From Streptomyces sp. HB132 (GTDB lineage: Bacteria > Actinomycetota > Actinomycetes > Streptomycetales > Streptomycetaceae): a stretch of 64,000 bases of DNA. This document shows, one piece after another, positions 42,301 to 50,556 of the stretch. The stretch spans positions 1 through 64,000 of the forward strand of contig NZ_JAFBGA010000013.1 in NCBI RefSeq assembly GCF_016909575.1, in the 5' to 3' direction. The position numbers and the translations under genes were made by a program. The stretch's first letter is position 1, and every line of letters starts with the position of its first letter. The notes beneath the pieces are model-generated. The model was not told where the DNA came from. It ran no database searches and worked only from the letters and a program-made list of their open reading frames with translations.

Positions 42301-43137
42301 ATGGAGCAGGTGGAGGCCAGGGCGCTGGAGGAGTTCGGCGTCGAGCCGGCCGGTCTGGCCGCCGAGTACGGGCCGGAACAACTGGTGCAGCCGTCCCCGG
42401 CCGCGGAGGGCGAGGAGCTTCCGGCGGACCCGGAGCATCCGCGCAACCAGCCGAAGCCGTTCGTCAGGGCCGAGCAGGAGAAGAGGCTGAAGGCGGCCGA
42501 ACGGGCGTATCAGCAACTCGGGAAGGTGAATCCGCTCGCCCTGGAGGAGTTCTCGGCCCTGGAGGAACGGCACAAGTTCCTCTCCGAGCAGCTCGAAGAC
42601 CTGAAGAAGACCCGGGCCGACCTGATGCAGGTGATCAAGGAGGTCGACGAGCGGGTCGAGCAGGTGTTCACCGAGGCGTTCCGCGACACCGCCCGCGAGT
42701 TCGAGGGCGTGTTCTCCCGGCTGTTCCCGGGCGGTGAGGGCCGTCTCGTACTCACCGACCCGGACAACATGCTGACGACCGGTCTCGACGTCGAGGCGAG
42801 GCCGCCGGGCAAGAAGGTCAAGCGGCTCTCGCTGCTGTCCGGCGGCGAGCGATCCCTTACGGCCGTTGCCCTGCTGGTCTCCATCTTCAAGGCCAGACCG
42901 AGCCCGTTCTACGTGATGGACGAGGTCGAGGCGGCGCTCGACGACACCAATCTCCAGCGTCTGATCCGCATCATGGTGGAGCTCCAGGAGAGCTCCCAGC
43001 TCATCGTGATCACACACCAGAAGCGGACGATGGAGGTCGCCGACGCGCTGTACGGCGTCTCGATGCAGGGCGACGGTGTCTCCAAGGTGATCAGCCAGCG
43101 GCTCAGCCGAGGCCCCCGGACATCGGCTGACAGGTAG
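39337..43137 (+). CDS. smc: Chromosome segregation protein SMC
   Basis: A 1266-residue SMC ATPase of the bacterial condensin. Walker A is GPNGSGKS (residues 31-38), long coiled coils flank a central hinge (~500-690), the signature is LSGGERSLTA (~1166) and Walker B is YVMDEVEAALDD (~1191). Residues ~570-655, inside the hinge, form an A/G/P/H-rich low-complexity insertion with AAEHG/AADHG repeats. This makes the protein about 80 residues longer than the ~1186 I recall for related SMCs. GTG 39337 is the start. It organises and segregates chromosomes, notably during sporulation. Confidence 0.95.
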   Translation: MHLKALTLRGFKSFASATTLRFEPGITCVVGPNGSGKSNVVDALSWVMGEQGAKSLRGGKMEDVIFAGTTGRPPLGRAEVSLTIDNSDGALPIEYAEVTITRIMFRNGGSEYQINGDTCRLLDIQELLSDSGIGREMHVIVGQGRLDSVLHADPTGRRAFIEEAAGVLKHRKRKEKALRKLEAMGANLARVQDLTDELRRQLKPLGRQAAVARRAAVIQADLRDARLRLLADDLVRLREALRGEIADEAALKQRREAAETELRAALAREADLEDEVRRLAPRLQRAQQSWYELSQLAERVRGTISLAEARVKSATAAPEEERRGRDPEDMEREAARIREQEAELEAALEAAEHALEDTTAHRAELERELAAEERRLRDAARAIADRREGLARLSGQVNAARSRAGSAQAEIDRLAASRDEARDRAVAAHEEYEQLKAEVEGLDAGDAELAERHEAAKQELVAAETALTAARDAVTAAERSRAAVSARHEALSLGLRRKDGTGVLLGAGDRLSGLLGPVAELVTVAPGYEVAVAAALGVAADAVAVTDPATAADAIRLLRKQDAGRAALVPGGAGSGQVPAQGTERPAGTAGSPAAQVPGQASGADHGPAAVSSPAPGARAAEHGTGVPAAEHGSGACAADHGTSAGRSAADAATVECAAPTVAGLLHGPAELTAAVRRLVRDMVVVGTLEDAEELVAAHPGLTAVTTEGDVLGAHFAHGGSAGAPSLLEVQASVDEAAGELAELAVRCEQLASAQGAAAGRRGGSAAMVEELGERRRAAEREKSGVAQQLGRLAGQARGAAGEAERMTASASRAQEALERATEEVEELAERLLVAEETPVEEEPDSSVRDRLAADGANARQTEMEARLQARTHEERVKALAGRADALDRGARAEREARTRAEQRRARLRHEAAVATAVASGARQLLAHVEVSVVRAEEERTRAEAAKAERERDLAAERGRGRDLKGELDRLTDSVHRGEVLGAEKRLRMEQVEARALEEFGVEPAGLAAEYGPEQLVQPSPAAEGEELPADPEHPRNQPKPFVRAEQEKRLKAAERAYQQLGKVNPLALEEFSALEERHKFLSEQLEDLKKTRADLMQVIKEVDERVEQVFTEAFRDTAREFEGVFSRLFPGGEGRLVLTDPDNMLTTGLDVEARPPGKKVKRLSLLSGGERSLTAVALLVSIFKARPSPFYVMDEVEAALDDTNLQRLIRIMVELQESSQLIVITHQKRTMEVADALYGVSMQGDGVSKVISQRLSRGPRTSADR

Positions 43138-43363
43138 TCACACCGCCTTTACTGAATCTTCAACACTTCAACGCACCTTTTGGGTGTTCCTGGGTACTTG
43201 TGAGGGACTGCTTCACCCCCTCCCGGGTCTTGACTTCGAAACTTGAACGCATAACCTCGGCAATGTTGTTTTTACCTTCAAGTGGTGGTCGGCTGGAAGT
43301 TGTGCGCCACTGGGAGGGCTCACCCCCCACACCTGACGTCGCGGCCAGGTACCAGGAGTTCAT

Positions 43364-44782
43364 GTGACCAGCACAGCGCACGGACCCGAGTCCGGAGCCC
43401 GAGGGGCCCACCCGGACCATCTCGGCCATGTCATCTTCATCACGGCAGCCGCAGCTATGGGCGGCTTCCTCTTCGGCTACGACAGCTCCGTGATCAACGG
43501 TGCGGTCGAGGCCATCCGTGACCGCTATGACATCGGGTCAGGGACGCTGGCGCAGGTCATCGCCATCGCCCTGATCGGCTGTGCCATCGGCGCGGCCACG
43601 GCGGGACGCATCGCCGACCGGATCGGCCGCATCCGCTGTATGCAGATCGCCTCGGTGCTCTTCACCATCAGCGCCATCGGCTCCGCGCTGCCGTTCGCCC
43701 TCTGGGACCTCGCCATGTGGCGGATCATCGGCGGGTTCGCGATCGGCATGGCCTCTGTCATCGGCCCGGCGTACATCGCCGAGGTCTCGCCGCCCGCCTA
43801 CCGTGGCCGCCTCGGGTCCTTCCAGCAGGCCGCCATCGTCATCGGCATCGCCATCTCACAGCTGGTCAACTACGGCATCCTGCAGATCGCCGACGGCGAC
43901 CAGCGGGGCGAGATCGCAGGCTTCGAGGCCTGGCAGTGGATGCTCGGGGTGATGGTCCTGCCCGCGGTCCTGTATGGGCTCCTGTCCTTCGTGATCCCCG
44001 AGTCCCCGCGCTTTCTGATCTCCGTCGGCAAGAGGGACCGCGCCCGGAAGATCCTCGAAGAGGTGGAGGGCAAGAGCGTCGACCTGGACGCTCGCGTCGA
44101 CGAGATCGAGACGGCCATGCGCCGTGAGCACAAGTCCAAGTTCAGCGACCTGCTCGGCAGCCGCTTCGGCTTCCTGCCGATCGTCTGGGTCGGTATCGGC
44201 CTGTCGGTCTTCCAGCAGCTCGTCGGCATCAACGTCGCCTTCTACTACTCGGCGACGCTCTGGCAGTCCGTCGGCATCGACCCGACCGACTCGTTCTTCT
44301 ACTCGTTCACCACGTCGATCATCAACATCATCGGCACCGTGATCGCCATGATCCTGGTGGACCGCGTGGGCCGCAGGCCGCTCGCGCTCATCGGATCCGT
44401 CGGTATGGCGGTCGCCCTGGCCTTCGAGGCCTGGGCCTTCTCCGCCGACCTGGTCGACGGCAAGCTGCCGACCACCCAGGGCACCGTCGCCCTGATCGCC
44501 GCCCACGTCTTCGTGCTCTTCTTCGCACTCTCGTGGGGTGTCGTGGTCTGGGTCTTCCTCGGTGAGATGTTCCCGAACCGGATCCGTGCCGCCGCTCTCG
44601 GCGTCGCCGCCTCCGCGCAGTGGATCGCCAACTGGGCGATCACCGCGAGCTTCCCGAGCCTCGCCGACTGGAACCTCTCCGGCACCTACATCATCTACAC
44701 CTGCTTCGCCGTGCTCTCGATCCCCTTCGTGCTCAAGTTCGTGAAGGAGACCAAGGGCAAGGCGCTGGAGGAGATGGGCTGA
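43364..44782 (+). CDS. glcP: Sugar-porter MFS transporter, probable glucose permease
   Basis: A 472-residue major facilitator with 12 predicted helices. Sugar-porter signatures are visible: FGYDSSVINGA in helix 1, GRIADRIGRI in loop 2-3, PESPRFL after helix 6, QQLVGINVAFYYS in helix 7 and DRVGRRPL. In S. coelicolor glcP1, the main glucose permease, lies at the equivalent place after smc, from memory; I assign glcP on that basis. The GTG start at 43364 has AGGAG 5 bases upstream. The 226-base upstream gap is AT-richer and should hold a regulated promoter. Confidence 0.87.
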   Translation: MTSTAHGPESGARGAHPDHLGHVIFITAAAAMGGFLFGYDSSVINGAVEAIRDRYDIGSGTLAQVIAIALIGCAIGAATAGRIADRIGRIRCMQIASVLFTISAIGSALPFALWDLAMWRIIGGFAIGMASVIGPAYIAEVSPPAYRGRLGSFQQAAIVIGIAISQLVNYGILQIADGDQRGEIAGFEAWQWMLGVMVLPAVLYGLLSFVIPESPRFLISVGKRDRARKILEEVEGKSVDLDARVDEIETAMRREHKSKFSDLLGSRFGFLPIVWVGIGLSVFQQLVGINVAFYYSATLWQSVGIDPTDSFFYSFTTSIINIIGTVIAMILVDRVGRRPLALIGSVGMAVALAFEAWAFSADLVDGKLPTTQGTVALIAAHVFVLFFALSWGVVVWVFLGEMFPNRIRAAALGVAASAQWIANWAITASFPSLADWNLSGTYIIYTCFAVLSIPFVLKFVKETKGKALEEMG

Positions 44783-44806
44783 TCCCCGCTGCCCCTCTCC
44801 TCGACC

Positions 44807-44844
44807 CGCTGCCCCGGACCGGCCCATGCCGGCCCGGGGCAGCG
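44807..44844. terminator. Bidirectional terminator after glcP
   Basis: CGCTGCCCCGG pairs with CCGGGGCAGCG, with an inner CCGGC/GCCGG stem and CCAT loop region, between convergent genes. Confidence 0.82.
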
Positions 44845-44907
44845 TTCTGCTCCGGGCCCGAGCGGTCCGGTGTCCCGCCGCCCCGCGCCCGTCCGGCCGA
44901 CGTGGAG

Positions 44908-46299
44908 TCAGAACCGGACGGGGGCCCCGCCCGTCCCGTCCGCCGGCCGCGGCAGCGCCGCGTACACCCCCGCCGAGACGATGATCGTGGCCGCCCAGCC
45001 CAGACCGTTGCGCCCGGTCCAGGTGGCGGCGAGCGGGCCGCTGAACCACTCCACGTCGGTGAACAGCAGCCCGGTCACGAGCGCCGCGCCCCAGGCGCCC
45101 GTCGCCGGCCGGCTGAACCCGGCCGTGTACCAGTAGCCGCTGCCGGGAGTGGTGTCCATGAGCGCCGCGGAGTCGTACGTACGGCCGCGCAGCAGATCCA
45201 CCCCGAAGACCCCGATCCAGGCGGAGAACGTCACGCCGAGCAGCGTCAGGAAGGAGAGGAACGTATCGATGAAACTGGTCGCCACCATCATCAGCGTTCC
45301 GCCGAGCAGCAGGCTGATCGTCGCGTTCACGCCCACGGCCCAGGCGCGGGGGACCGAGAATCCGAGCGTCTGGGCGGTGAAGCCGGCGGAGTACATCGAC
45401 ATGGCGTTGATCAGCGTCATGCCGACGACGGCGGTCAGGAGGTAGGGAACCGAGATCCACCGCGGCAGCAACTCGCCGATGAACGCCACGGGGTCCTTCG
45501 TGACGGCCAGGTGCGGTGCGCTCACCGCCATCACCGCGCCCATCATGACCATCGGCAGAACCGTCACCAAGGCCCCTCCCACGGCCGCGCCGACCATCGC
45601 CCGGCCGGACGCCGAGTGCGGCAGGTAGCGGGCGAAGTCCGGTGCCGAGGGAACCCAGCTGAGGCCCCCGGCGACCAATGTCCCGATCCCGGCGATCATC
45701 ATCGCCGCCGGCCCCGGCGGCCGGTCCAGGACGGTCCGCCAAGGGGTCGAGCCCGTCAGGTGGACCAGGACGAGGAGGCTCGTGCTCCCGAAGAGCCACA
45801 CGGAGACCCGGGAGCACACCCGCAGCGCTCGGATTCCCAGCCCCGAGACGAGGAAGCTCGCGGCGACGAAGGCCGTCAGGGTCACGAGGATCAAGGAGTG
45901 GGTACTCCGGATGCCGAACAGCAGATCGAGTACGGCCAGGACGGCGTACGAGCCGGTGACCGCGTTCACGGTCTCCCAGCCCCAGCGGACCACCCACAGC
46001 AGGGCTCCGGGGAAGAGATTGCCGCGCTGTCCGAAGACCGCCCTGGACAGCGCCATGCCGGGTGCCCCGCCGCGCTTGCCCGCGACGGACACCAGGCCGA
46101 CCAGTCCGAACGAGAGCGCGGGGGCGGTGACCGCCACGGCCAGCACCTGCCAGAGGTTCAGGCCGTTGAAGACGGTGAGCCCGGCTCCGACGGTCAGCAG
46201 CAGCACCGTCATGTTGGCCGTCACCCAGGTGGGGAAGAGGGCGCGGACCCGGCCGGTGCGCTCGTGATCGGGGACGGGATCCAGGCCGCGGTTCTCCAC
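44908..46299 (-). CDS. NCS1-family nucleobase permease
   Basis: A 463-residue membrane protein with about 12 helices and NCS1 hallmarks: MENRGLDPVPDHERTG at the start, FPTWVTANMTVLLLTVGA in helix 1, ALSRAVFGQRGNLFPGAL, WVPSAPDFARYLP and SMYSAGFTAQTLG. The family imports cytosine, purines, allantoin or hydantoins with cations; the substrate cannot be assigned. It is divergent from ftsY across 110 bases. Confidence 0.9.
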   Translation of the reverse strand: MENRGLDPVPDHERTGRVRALFPTWVTANMTVLLLTVGAGLTVFNGLNLWQVLAVAVTAPALSFGLVGLVSVAGKRGGAPGMALSRAVFGQRGNLFPGALLWVVRWGWETVNAVTGSYAVLAVLDLLFGIRSTHSLILVTLTAFVAASFLVSGLGIRALRVCSRVSVWLFGSTSLLVLVHLTGSTPWRTVLDRPPGPAAMMIAGIGTLVAGGLSWVPSAPDFARYLPHSASGRAMVGAAVGGALVTVLPMVMMGAVMAVSAPHLAVTKDPVAFIGELLPRWISVPYLLTAVVGMTLINAMSMYSAGFTAQTLGFSVPRAWAVGVNATISLLLGGTLMMVATSFIDTFLSFLTLLGVTFSAWIGVFGVDLLRGRTYDSAALMDTTPGSGYWYTAGFSRPATGAWGAALVTGLLFTDVEWFSGPLAATWTGRNGLGWAATIIVSAGVYAALPRPADGTGGAPVRF

Positions 46300-46409
46300 G
46301 GGCAGCAGCGTACCTTTACCCCCAAACGTGGCATACCGACCCTTCGCTCGGTGTCCGCCGTCGCCAGCGACCGCGCCGGGCCGCAGTCGTGGCCGATACT
46401 GGACACGTT

Positions 46410-47612
46410 ATGGAAATCGTCATCCTTGCTGTAGTCATCGCCCTGGTCGCGGTCGGCCTGATCAGCGGGCTCGTGGTCAGCAGCCGCAAGAAGAAGCAGC
46501 TGCCGCCCTCGGCGCCGTCGAGCACGCCGACCATCACTCCTCCCGCCGAGCCCCGTGTCGGCGAGGAAGCCGAGGCGCCGCGCGACGAAGCGCGGCGCAC
46601 CACCGAGGAGGTCGGTCTCCCCGGCGACGGGACTTCCGTCGCGGAACCCCCCGTCATCGAGCCGGAGATCCCCGAGCTCGAAGTCCCCGAGCCCACCGCC
46701 GGCCGGCTGGTGCGGCTGCGCGCCCGGCTCGCCCGGTCGCAGAACTCCCTGGGCAAGGGGCTGCTCACGCTCCTGTCCCGCGACAACCTCGACGAGGACA
46801 CCTGGGAGGAGATCGAGGACACCCTCCTGACCGCCGATGTCGGCGTCGCTCCCACCCAGGAGCTGGTGGAGCGGCTCCGCGAGCGGGTCCGCGTCCTCGG
46901 CACCCGTACGCCCGACGAACTGCGCGCCCTGCTGCGCGAGGAGCTCGTCGCTCTGCTCGGCCCCGAATTCGACCGTGAGGTCAGGACCGAGGGCGGCGAA
47001 GGGACACCCGGTGTCGTGATGGTCGTCGGGGTCAACGGCACCGGCAAGACGACCACGACGGGCAAGCTCGCCCGGGTCCTCGTCGCCGACGGCCGCAGCG
47101 TCGTGCTCGGCGCCGCGGACACCTTCCGTGCCGCCGCCGCCGATCAGCTCCAGACCTGGGGCGAGCGGGTCGGCGCCCGCACGGTGCGCGGCCCCGAGGC
47201 CGGCGACCCCGCCTCGATCGCCTTCGACGCGGTGAAGGAAGGTATCGCCGAGGGTGCCGACGTGGTGCTCATCGACACCGCGGGCCGGCTGCACACCAAG
47301 ACCGGCCTGATGGACGAGCTCGGCAAGGTCAAGCGGGTCGTGGAGAAGCACGGGCCGCTCGACGAGATCCTGCTCGTCCTCGACGCCACGACCGGGCAGA
47401 ACGGCCTCGTCCAGGCACGGGTCTTCGCCGAGGTGGTCGACATCACCGGCATCGTCCTCACCAAGCTGGACGGCACCGCCAAGGGCGGCATCGTCATCGC
47501 CGTCCAGCGCGAACTGGGCGTCCCGGTGAAGCTGATCGGTCTCGGTGAGGGGCCGGACGACCTGGCCCCGTTCGAGCCCGGCGCCTTCGTCGACGCTCTG
47601 ATCGGCGACTGA
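46410..47612 (+). CDS. ftsY: Signal recognition particle receptor FtsY
   Basis: A 400-residue SRP receptor GTPase. The actinobacterial form has an N-terminal membrane helix (residues 2-25, EIVILAVVIALVAVGLISG) and an acidic Pro/Glu linker (~35-95) before the NG domain. G1 is GVNGTGKTTT (~207), then DTAGRLHTK (~289) and TKLDGTAKGG (~351). It docks ribosome-SRP complexes at the membrane; ffh lies 7 kb downstream. ATG 46410 removes seven residues of weak upstream extension. Confidence 0.95.
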   Translation: MEIVILAVVIALVAVGLISGLVVSSRKKKQLPPSAPSSTPTITPPAEPRVGEEAEAPRDEARRTTEEVGLPGDGTSVAEPPVIEPEIPELEVPEPTAGRLVRLRARLARSQNSLGKGLLTLLSRDNLDEDTWEEIEDTLLTADVGVAPTQELVERLRERVRVLGTRTPDELRALLREELVALLGPEFDREVRTEGGEGTPGVVMVVGVNGTGKTTTTGKLARVLVADGRSVVLGAADTFRAAAADQLQTWGERVGARTVRGPEAGDPASIAFDAVKEGIAEGADVVLIDTAGRLHTKTGLMDELGKVKRVVEKHGPLDEILLVLDATTGQNGLVQARVFAEVVDITGIVLTKLDGTAKGGIVIAVQRELGVPVKLIGLGEGPDDLAPFEPGAFVDALIGD

Positions 47613-47634
47613 CCGGCCTGCCCCCGCTGACCGT

Positions 47635-47671
47635 GAAGGGTGGTGGACCCTGGAGGGGTTCACCACCCTTC
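47635..47671. terminator. Bidirectional terminator after ftsY
   Basis: GAAGGGTGGTG (47635-47645) pairs with CACCACCCTTC (47661-47671), with an inner ACCC/GGGT stem. The convergent gene ends 5 bases beyond. Confidence 0.83.
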
Positions 47672-47675
47672 GGCG

Positions 47676-48323
47676 TCACCAGCGGTGGCATATGTAGGCG
47701 AGGGTGCCCAGCAGCAGCCGGGCCTGCGGGGGAGCCGCTGCCGTGTCCGGCGCCGGTGGCCGCAGCCAGCGGACCGGGCCGAGTCCTCCGAGGTCCGAAG
47801 GGGGAGCGGTGACGTAAGCGCCGCGGCCCAGCGCCCGCAGATCGAGACCCGCGTCGTCCCAGCCCATCCGGTAGAGGAGCCCCGGCAGTCCCGCCGCGGC
47901 CCCGGGGGCGACGAAGAACTGCGCGCGGCCGGTGGGAGTCACCGAGACCGGCCCCAGCGGCAGCCCCATCCGCTCCATCCGGACCAGCGCGCGCCGGCCG
48001 GCGGCCTCGGTGACGTCGAGTACGTCGAAACTCCGGCCCACGGGAAGCAGCATCGAGGCGCCCGGCACCTCGGCCCAGGCGTCCGCGGCCGTGCCGGGAG
48101 TGGCGCCCGGAGGCACCTCGGGGGCGAAGTCCAGCGGATGCGCGCCGGGGGCGTCGCACACCGTGTCGCCGCACGAGCAGACCCCTGCCGCGGCACGCGC
48201 GCCCGGAGCCACCGCCCAGCCCCACAGTCCGGTGTACTCGGCCACCTCGGTCGCCCCGACCGTGCGACCGCGGCGCCGCGCGCCGGACCGCATCTCCCGG
48301 ATGCCGCCGATCGTGAAGCCCAT
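47676..48323 (-). CDS. Bifunctional DNA primase/polymerase-like domain protein
   Basis: A 215-residue protein resembling the N-terminal bifunctional primase-polymerase (prim-pol) domains common in actinomycetes. It has the WGWAVAPGARA strand and the CSCGDTVCDAPGAHP segment, a Cys-rich zinc-like loop that in complete family members is followed by a DWAT- or DVD-type metal motif. Here the catalytic acidic pair is not obvious, with only FDVLDVTEAAG near residue 100, so activity is uncertain. No helicase domain is attached. It is divergent from nsdA. Confidence 0.7.
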   Translation of the reverse strand: MGFTIGGIREMRSGARRRGRTVGATEVAEYTGLWGWAVAPGARAAAGVCSCGDTVCDAPGAHPLDFAPEVPPGATPGTAADAWAEVPGASMLLPVGRSFDVLDVTEAAGRRALVRMERMGLPLGPVSVTPTGRAQFFVAPGAAAGLPGLLYRMGWDDAGLDLRALGRGAYVTAPPSDLGGLGPVRWLRPPAPDTAAAPPQARLLLGTLAYICHRW

Positions 48324-48418
48324 GCACCCTCCAACGGGTCCGACTCACCGGTGGTTACGACCCGGAGTGCTCGACGTCTCCGCAGCCGCCGATCCGCCGG
48401 CGTGCATGGGTGGTGTCG

Positions 48419-48450
48419 CAGGGGTGCGCGATGCGCATCATGCGCCCCTG
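48419..48450. promoter_or_regulatory. Hairpin enclosing the palindrome GATGCGCATC
   Basis: CAGGGG (48419-48424) pairs with CCCCTG (48445-48450), extended by wobble pairs, and encloses a perfect 10-bp palindrome (48430-48439). It lies about 96 bases upstream of the prim-pol-like gene start. The role is unknown. Confidence 0.4.
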
Positions 48451-48603
48451 AGTGCTTCACTCCGTCAACCGCTGACCGCGGCCTGTCAAGTGAATCGCGG
48501 ACCGTGCGGATCGGGTTCACTCGAAGGGGTGGCGAATGGTGGCGTTTCCGCGATGGTCCACCTGGGTCGGTGATCGTAGGATTACCGTGGGTACCCGAAC
48601 CTG

Positions 48604-48621
48604 CAATTGCATCTGCAGTTG
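48604..48621. promoter_or_regulatory. Candidate operator upstream of nsdA
   Basis: CAATTGCA-TC-TGCAGTTG, inverted arms with one mismatch, in an AT-rich patch 122 bases upstream of nsdA. It looks like a dimeric regulator site; the protein is unknown. Confidence 0.45.
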
Positions 48622-48742
48622 AGTATGCCTCAGGCAATTCGATGATCCGTTCGAAGACGGGCGACGTCCGTACGGACAGCGCCGGGGCACGGCATTCTGA
48701 TAGAGGTTCGCGCGACAGGTTTCATCGGATGGGGGCGTTCCA

Positions 48743-50218
48743 GTGAGTGGCAGCGGCGCAGGCGAGACGAATGCCGGAAAGCGCCCCAACGGGCAGCTGA
48801 GCTCATGGTTCGTGCGGAGCGGCTGGTCGAAGGGCGAGCTCGCCCGCCAGGTGAACCGCAGGGCACGCCAGCTGGGTGCCCATCACATCAGTACCGACAC
48901 CTCCCGGGTGCGTCGCTGGCTCGACGGTGAACAGCCCCGCGAACCGATCCCGCGCATCCTGTCCGAGCTCTTCTCCGAGCGCTTCGGCGCCGTCGTCCCG
49001 GTCGAGGACCTGGGGCTGCGCACCGCCCACCAGTCCCCGTCGGTGGCGGGGGTCGACCTGCCCTGGGCGGGACCGCAGACCGTCGCGCTGCTCAGCGAGT
49101 TCTCCCGCAGCGACCTCATGCTGGCCCGCCGCGGATTCCTCGGCAGTTCCCTCGCGCTCGCCGCCGGCCCCACACTGATCGAGCCCATGCAGCGCTGGCT
49201 GGTGCCCGTGGCCCGCCCGGGGGAACCGGAACCGGAGCTGCCGACCGCGGAGAGCCGCCCCTCGCGGCTCTCCGGACCCGAGCTCGACCTGCTGGAGTCC
49301 ACCACCGCGATGTTCCGCCAGTGGGACGCACAGTGCGGGGGCGGGCTGCGCCGCAAGGCCGTCGTCGGCCAGCTCCACGAGGTCACCGACCTGCTGCAGG
49401 AACCGCAGCCCCGGGCCACCGCCGAGCGGCTCTTCCGCTGCGCGGCCGAACTGGCCGAACTGGCGGGCTGGATGAGCTACGACGTCGGCCTCCAGCCCAC
49501 CGCCCAGAAGTACTTCGTGCTCGCCCTGCACGCCTCGAAGGAGGCCGGCGACAAGCCACTGGGTTCCTACATCCTCTCCAGCATGAGCCGCCAGATGATC
49601 CACCTCGGCAGGCCCGACGACGCCCTCGAACTCATCCATCTCGCCCAGTACGGCAGCCGTGACTGCGCCACCGCGCGGACCCAGGCCATGCTGTATGCGA
49701 TGGAGGCCCGCGCCTACGCCAACATGGGTCAGCCCAGCAAGTGCAAGCGAGCGGTCCGGATGGCCGAGGACACCTTCGCCGACGCGGTCCTCGACGACGA
49801 GCCCGAGCCCGACTGGATCCGCTTCTTCTCCGAGGCCGAACTGCACGGCGAGAACTCCCACTCCTACCGTGACCTCGCCTACGTCGCCGGCCGCAGCCCC
49901 ACGTACGCCTCGCTCGCCGAGCCGGTCATGGCCCGAGCCGTCGAGCTCTTCGGCGAGGACGACGAGCACCAGAGGTCCTACGCGCTCAACCTGATCGGCA
50001 TGGCCACCGTGCACCTCCTGAAGCGCGAGCCCGAGGAGTCGGCCGTCCTCGCCACCACGGCCCTGAAGGTCGCGAGGAAGGTCAGGTCGGAGCGCGTCAA
50101 CACCCGGCTCCGCAAGACCGTCGACACCGCGGCCAGGGACTTCGGGGACGTCCCGGACGTCGCCCGGCTCACCGACCTGCTCACCGAGCAGCTCCCGGAG
50201 ACCGCCGAAGCGGTCTGA
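48743..50218 (+). CDS. nsdA: Developmental/antibiotic repressor NsdA
   Basis: A 491-residue protein. The N-terminal ~80 residues (LSSWFVRSGWSKGELARQVNRRARQ; ISTDTSRVRRWLDGEQPREP) look like a helix-turn-helix/XRE-type segment. Residues ~130-150 include a twin-Arg-like ARRGFLGSSLALAAG patch. The remainder is helical TPR-like repeats (AQKYFVLALHASKEAGD; ALELIHLAQYG). It matches NsdA, a negative regulator of sporulation and antibiotic production in Streptomyces, in the expected position between ftsY and amtB. GTG 48743 is the start. The mechanism is unknown. Confidence 0.92.
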   Translation: MSGSGAGETNAGKRPNGQLSSWFVRSGWSKGELARQVNRRARQLGAHHISTDTSRVRRWLDGEQPREPIPRILSELFSERFGAVVPVEDLGLRTAHQSPSVAGVDLPWAGPQTVALLSEFSRSDLMLARRGFLGSSLALAAGPTLIEPMQRWLVPVARPGEPEPELPTAESRPSRLSGPELDLLESTTAMFRQWDAQCGGGLRRKAVVGQLHEVTDLLQEPQPRATAERLFRCAAELAELAGWMSYDVGLQPTAQKYFVLALHASKEAGDKPLGSYILSSMSRQMIHLGRPDDALELIHLAQYGSRDCATARTQAMLYAMEARAYANMGQPSKCKRAVRMAEDTFADAVLDDEPEPDWIRFFSEAELHGENSHSYRDLAYVAGRSPTYASLAEPVMARAVELFGEDDEHQRSYALNLIGMATVHLLKREPEESAVLATTALKVARKVRSERVNTRLRKTVDTAARDFGDVPDVARLTDLLTEQLPETAEAV

Positions 50219-50556
50219 CCGGGCCCTCCGCCACCGGCCACGACGGCCGTCCGCACCACTCGACCCGGCTCCCCCATGTGCCAGGCCGGCGGGTCGCCGT
50301 CGTGGCCGGTTCACGTTCCCGGGCCTTTCAACCGCACCGTATGCGGCGCAGCCCGGACGGTAGGCAGCGCACCGGGCCGGACACCCCTGGTTCATGGGGA
50401 CGTAACACGCGGAGCTCCTTCGTCACTGTGGTGAAACACCGTGCGGCATTCGTGGAAACCGCGCTGCGCGAATCTCATGGCGCATAACCGGCCCGCACCT
50501 TTTCACCGTGGTCCCGCACCCCCGCACGTGGCCGCACCGACGACGAGGAGACGCCG
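50219..50556. other. nsdA-amtB intergenic region
   Basis: 338 bases with no gene. It contains the GlnR box at 50422-50459 and the amtB promoter. A GTAAC with AGCTC just upstream (50402-50416) may be a further degenerate half-site. Confidence 0.7.
50422..50459 (+). promoter_or_regulatory. GlnR box upstream of amtB
   Basis: GTCAC-N6-GAAAC-N6-CGGCA-N6-GAAAC. The spacing matches the known GlnR a-site/b-site consensus (gTnAc-n6-GaAAc repeated) exactly; only the third half-site deviates. GlnR activates amtB-glnK-glnD under nitrogen limitation in S. coelicolor. It sits about 98 bases before the amtB start. Confidence 0.88.

Larger units (their letters stand above)
48324..48742. other. Intergenic region between the prim-pol-like gene and nsdA
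   Basis: 419 bases without a convincing gene, with two symmetric elements listed separately (48419-48450 and 48604-48621). The segment 48590-48660 is AT-richer and probably contains the nsdA promoter. Confidence 0.55.
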
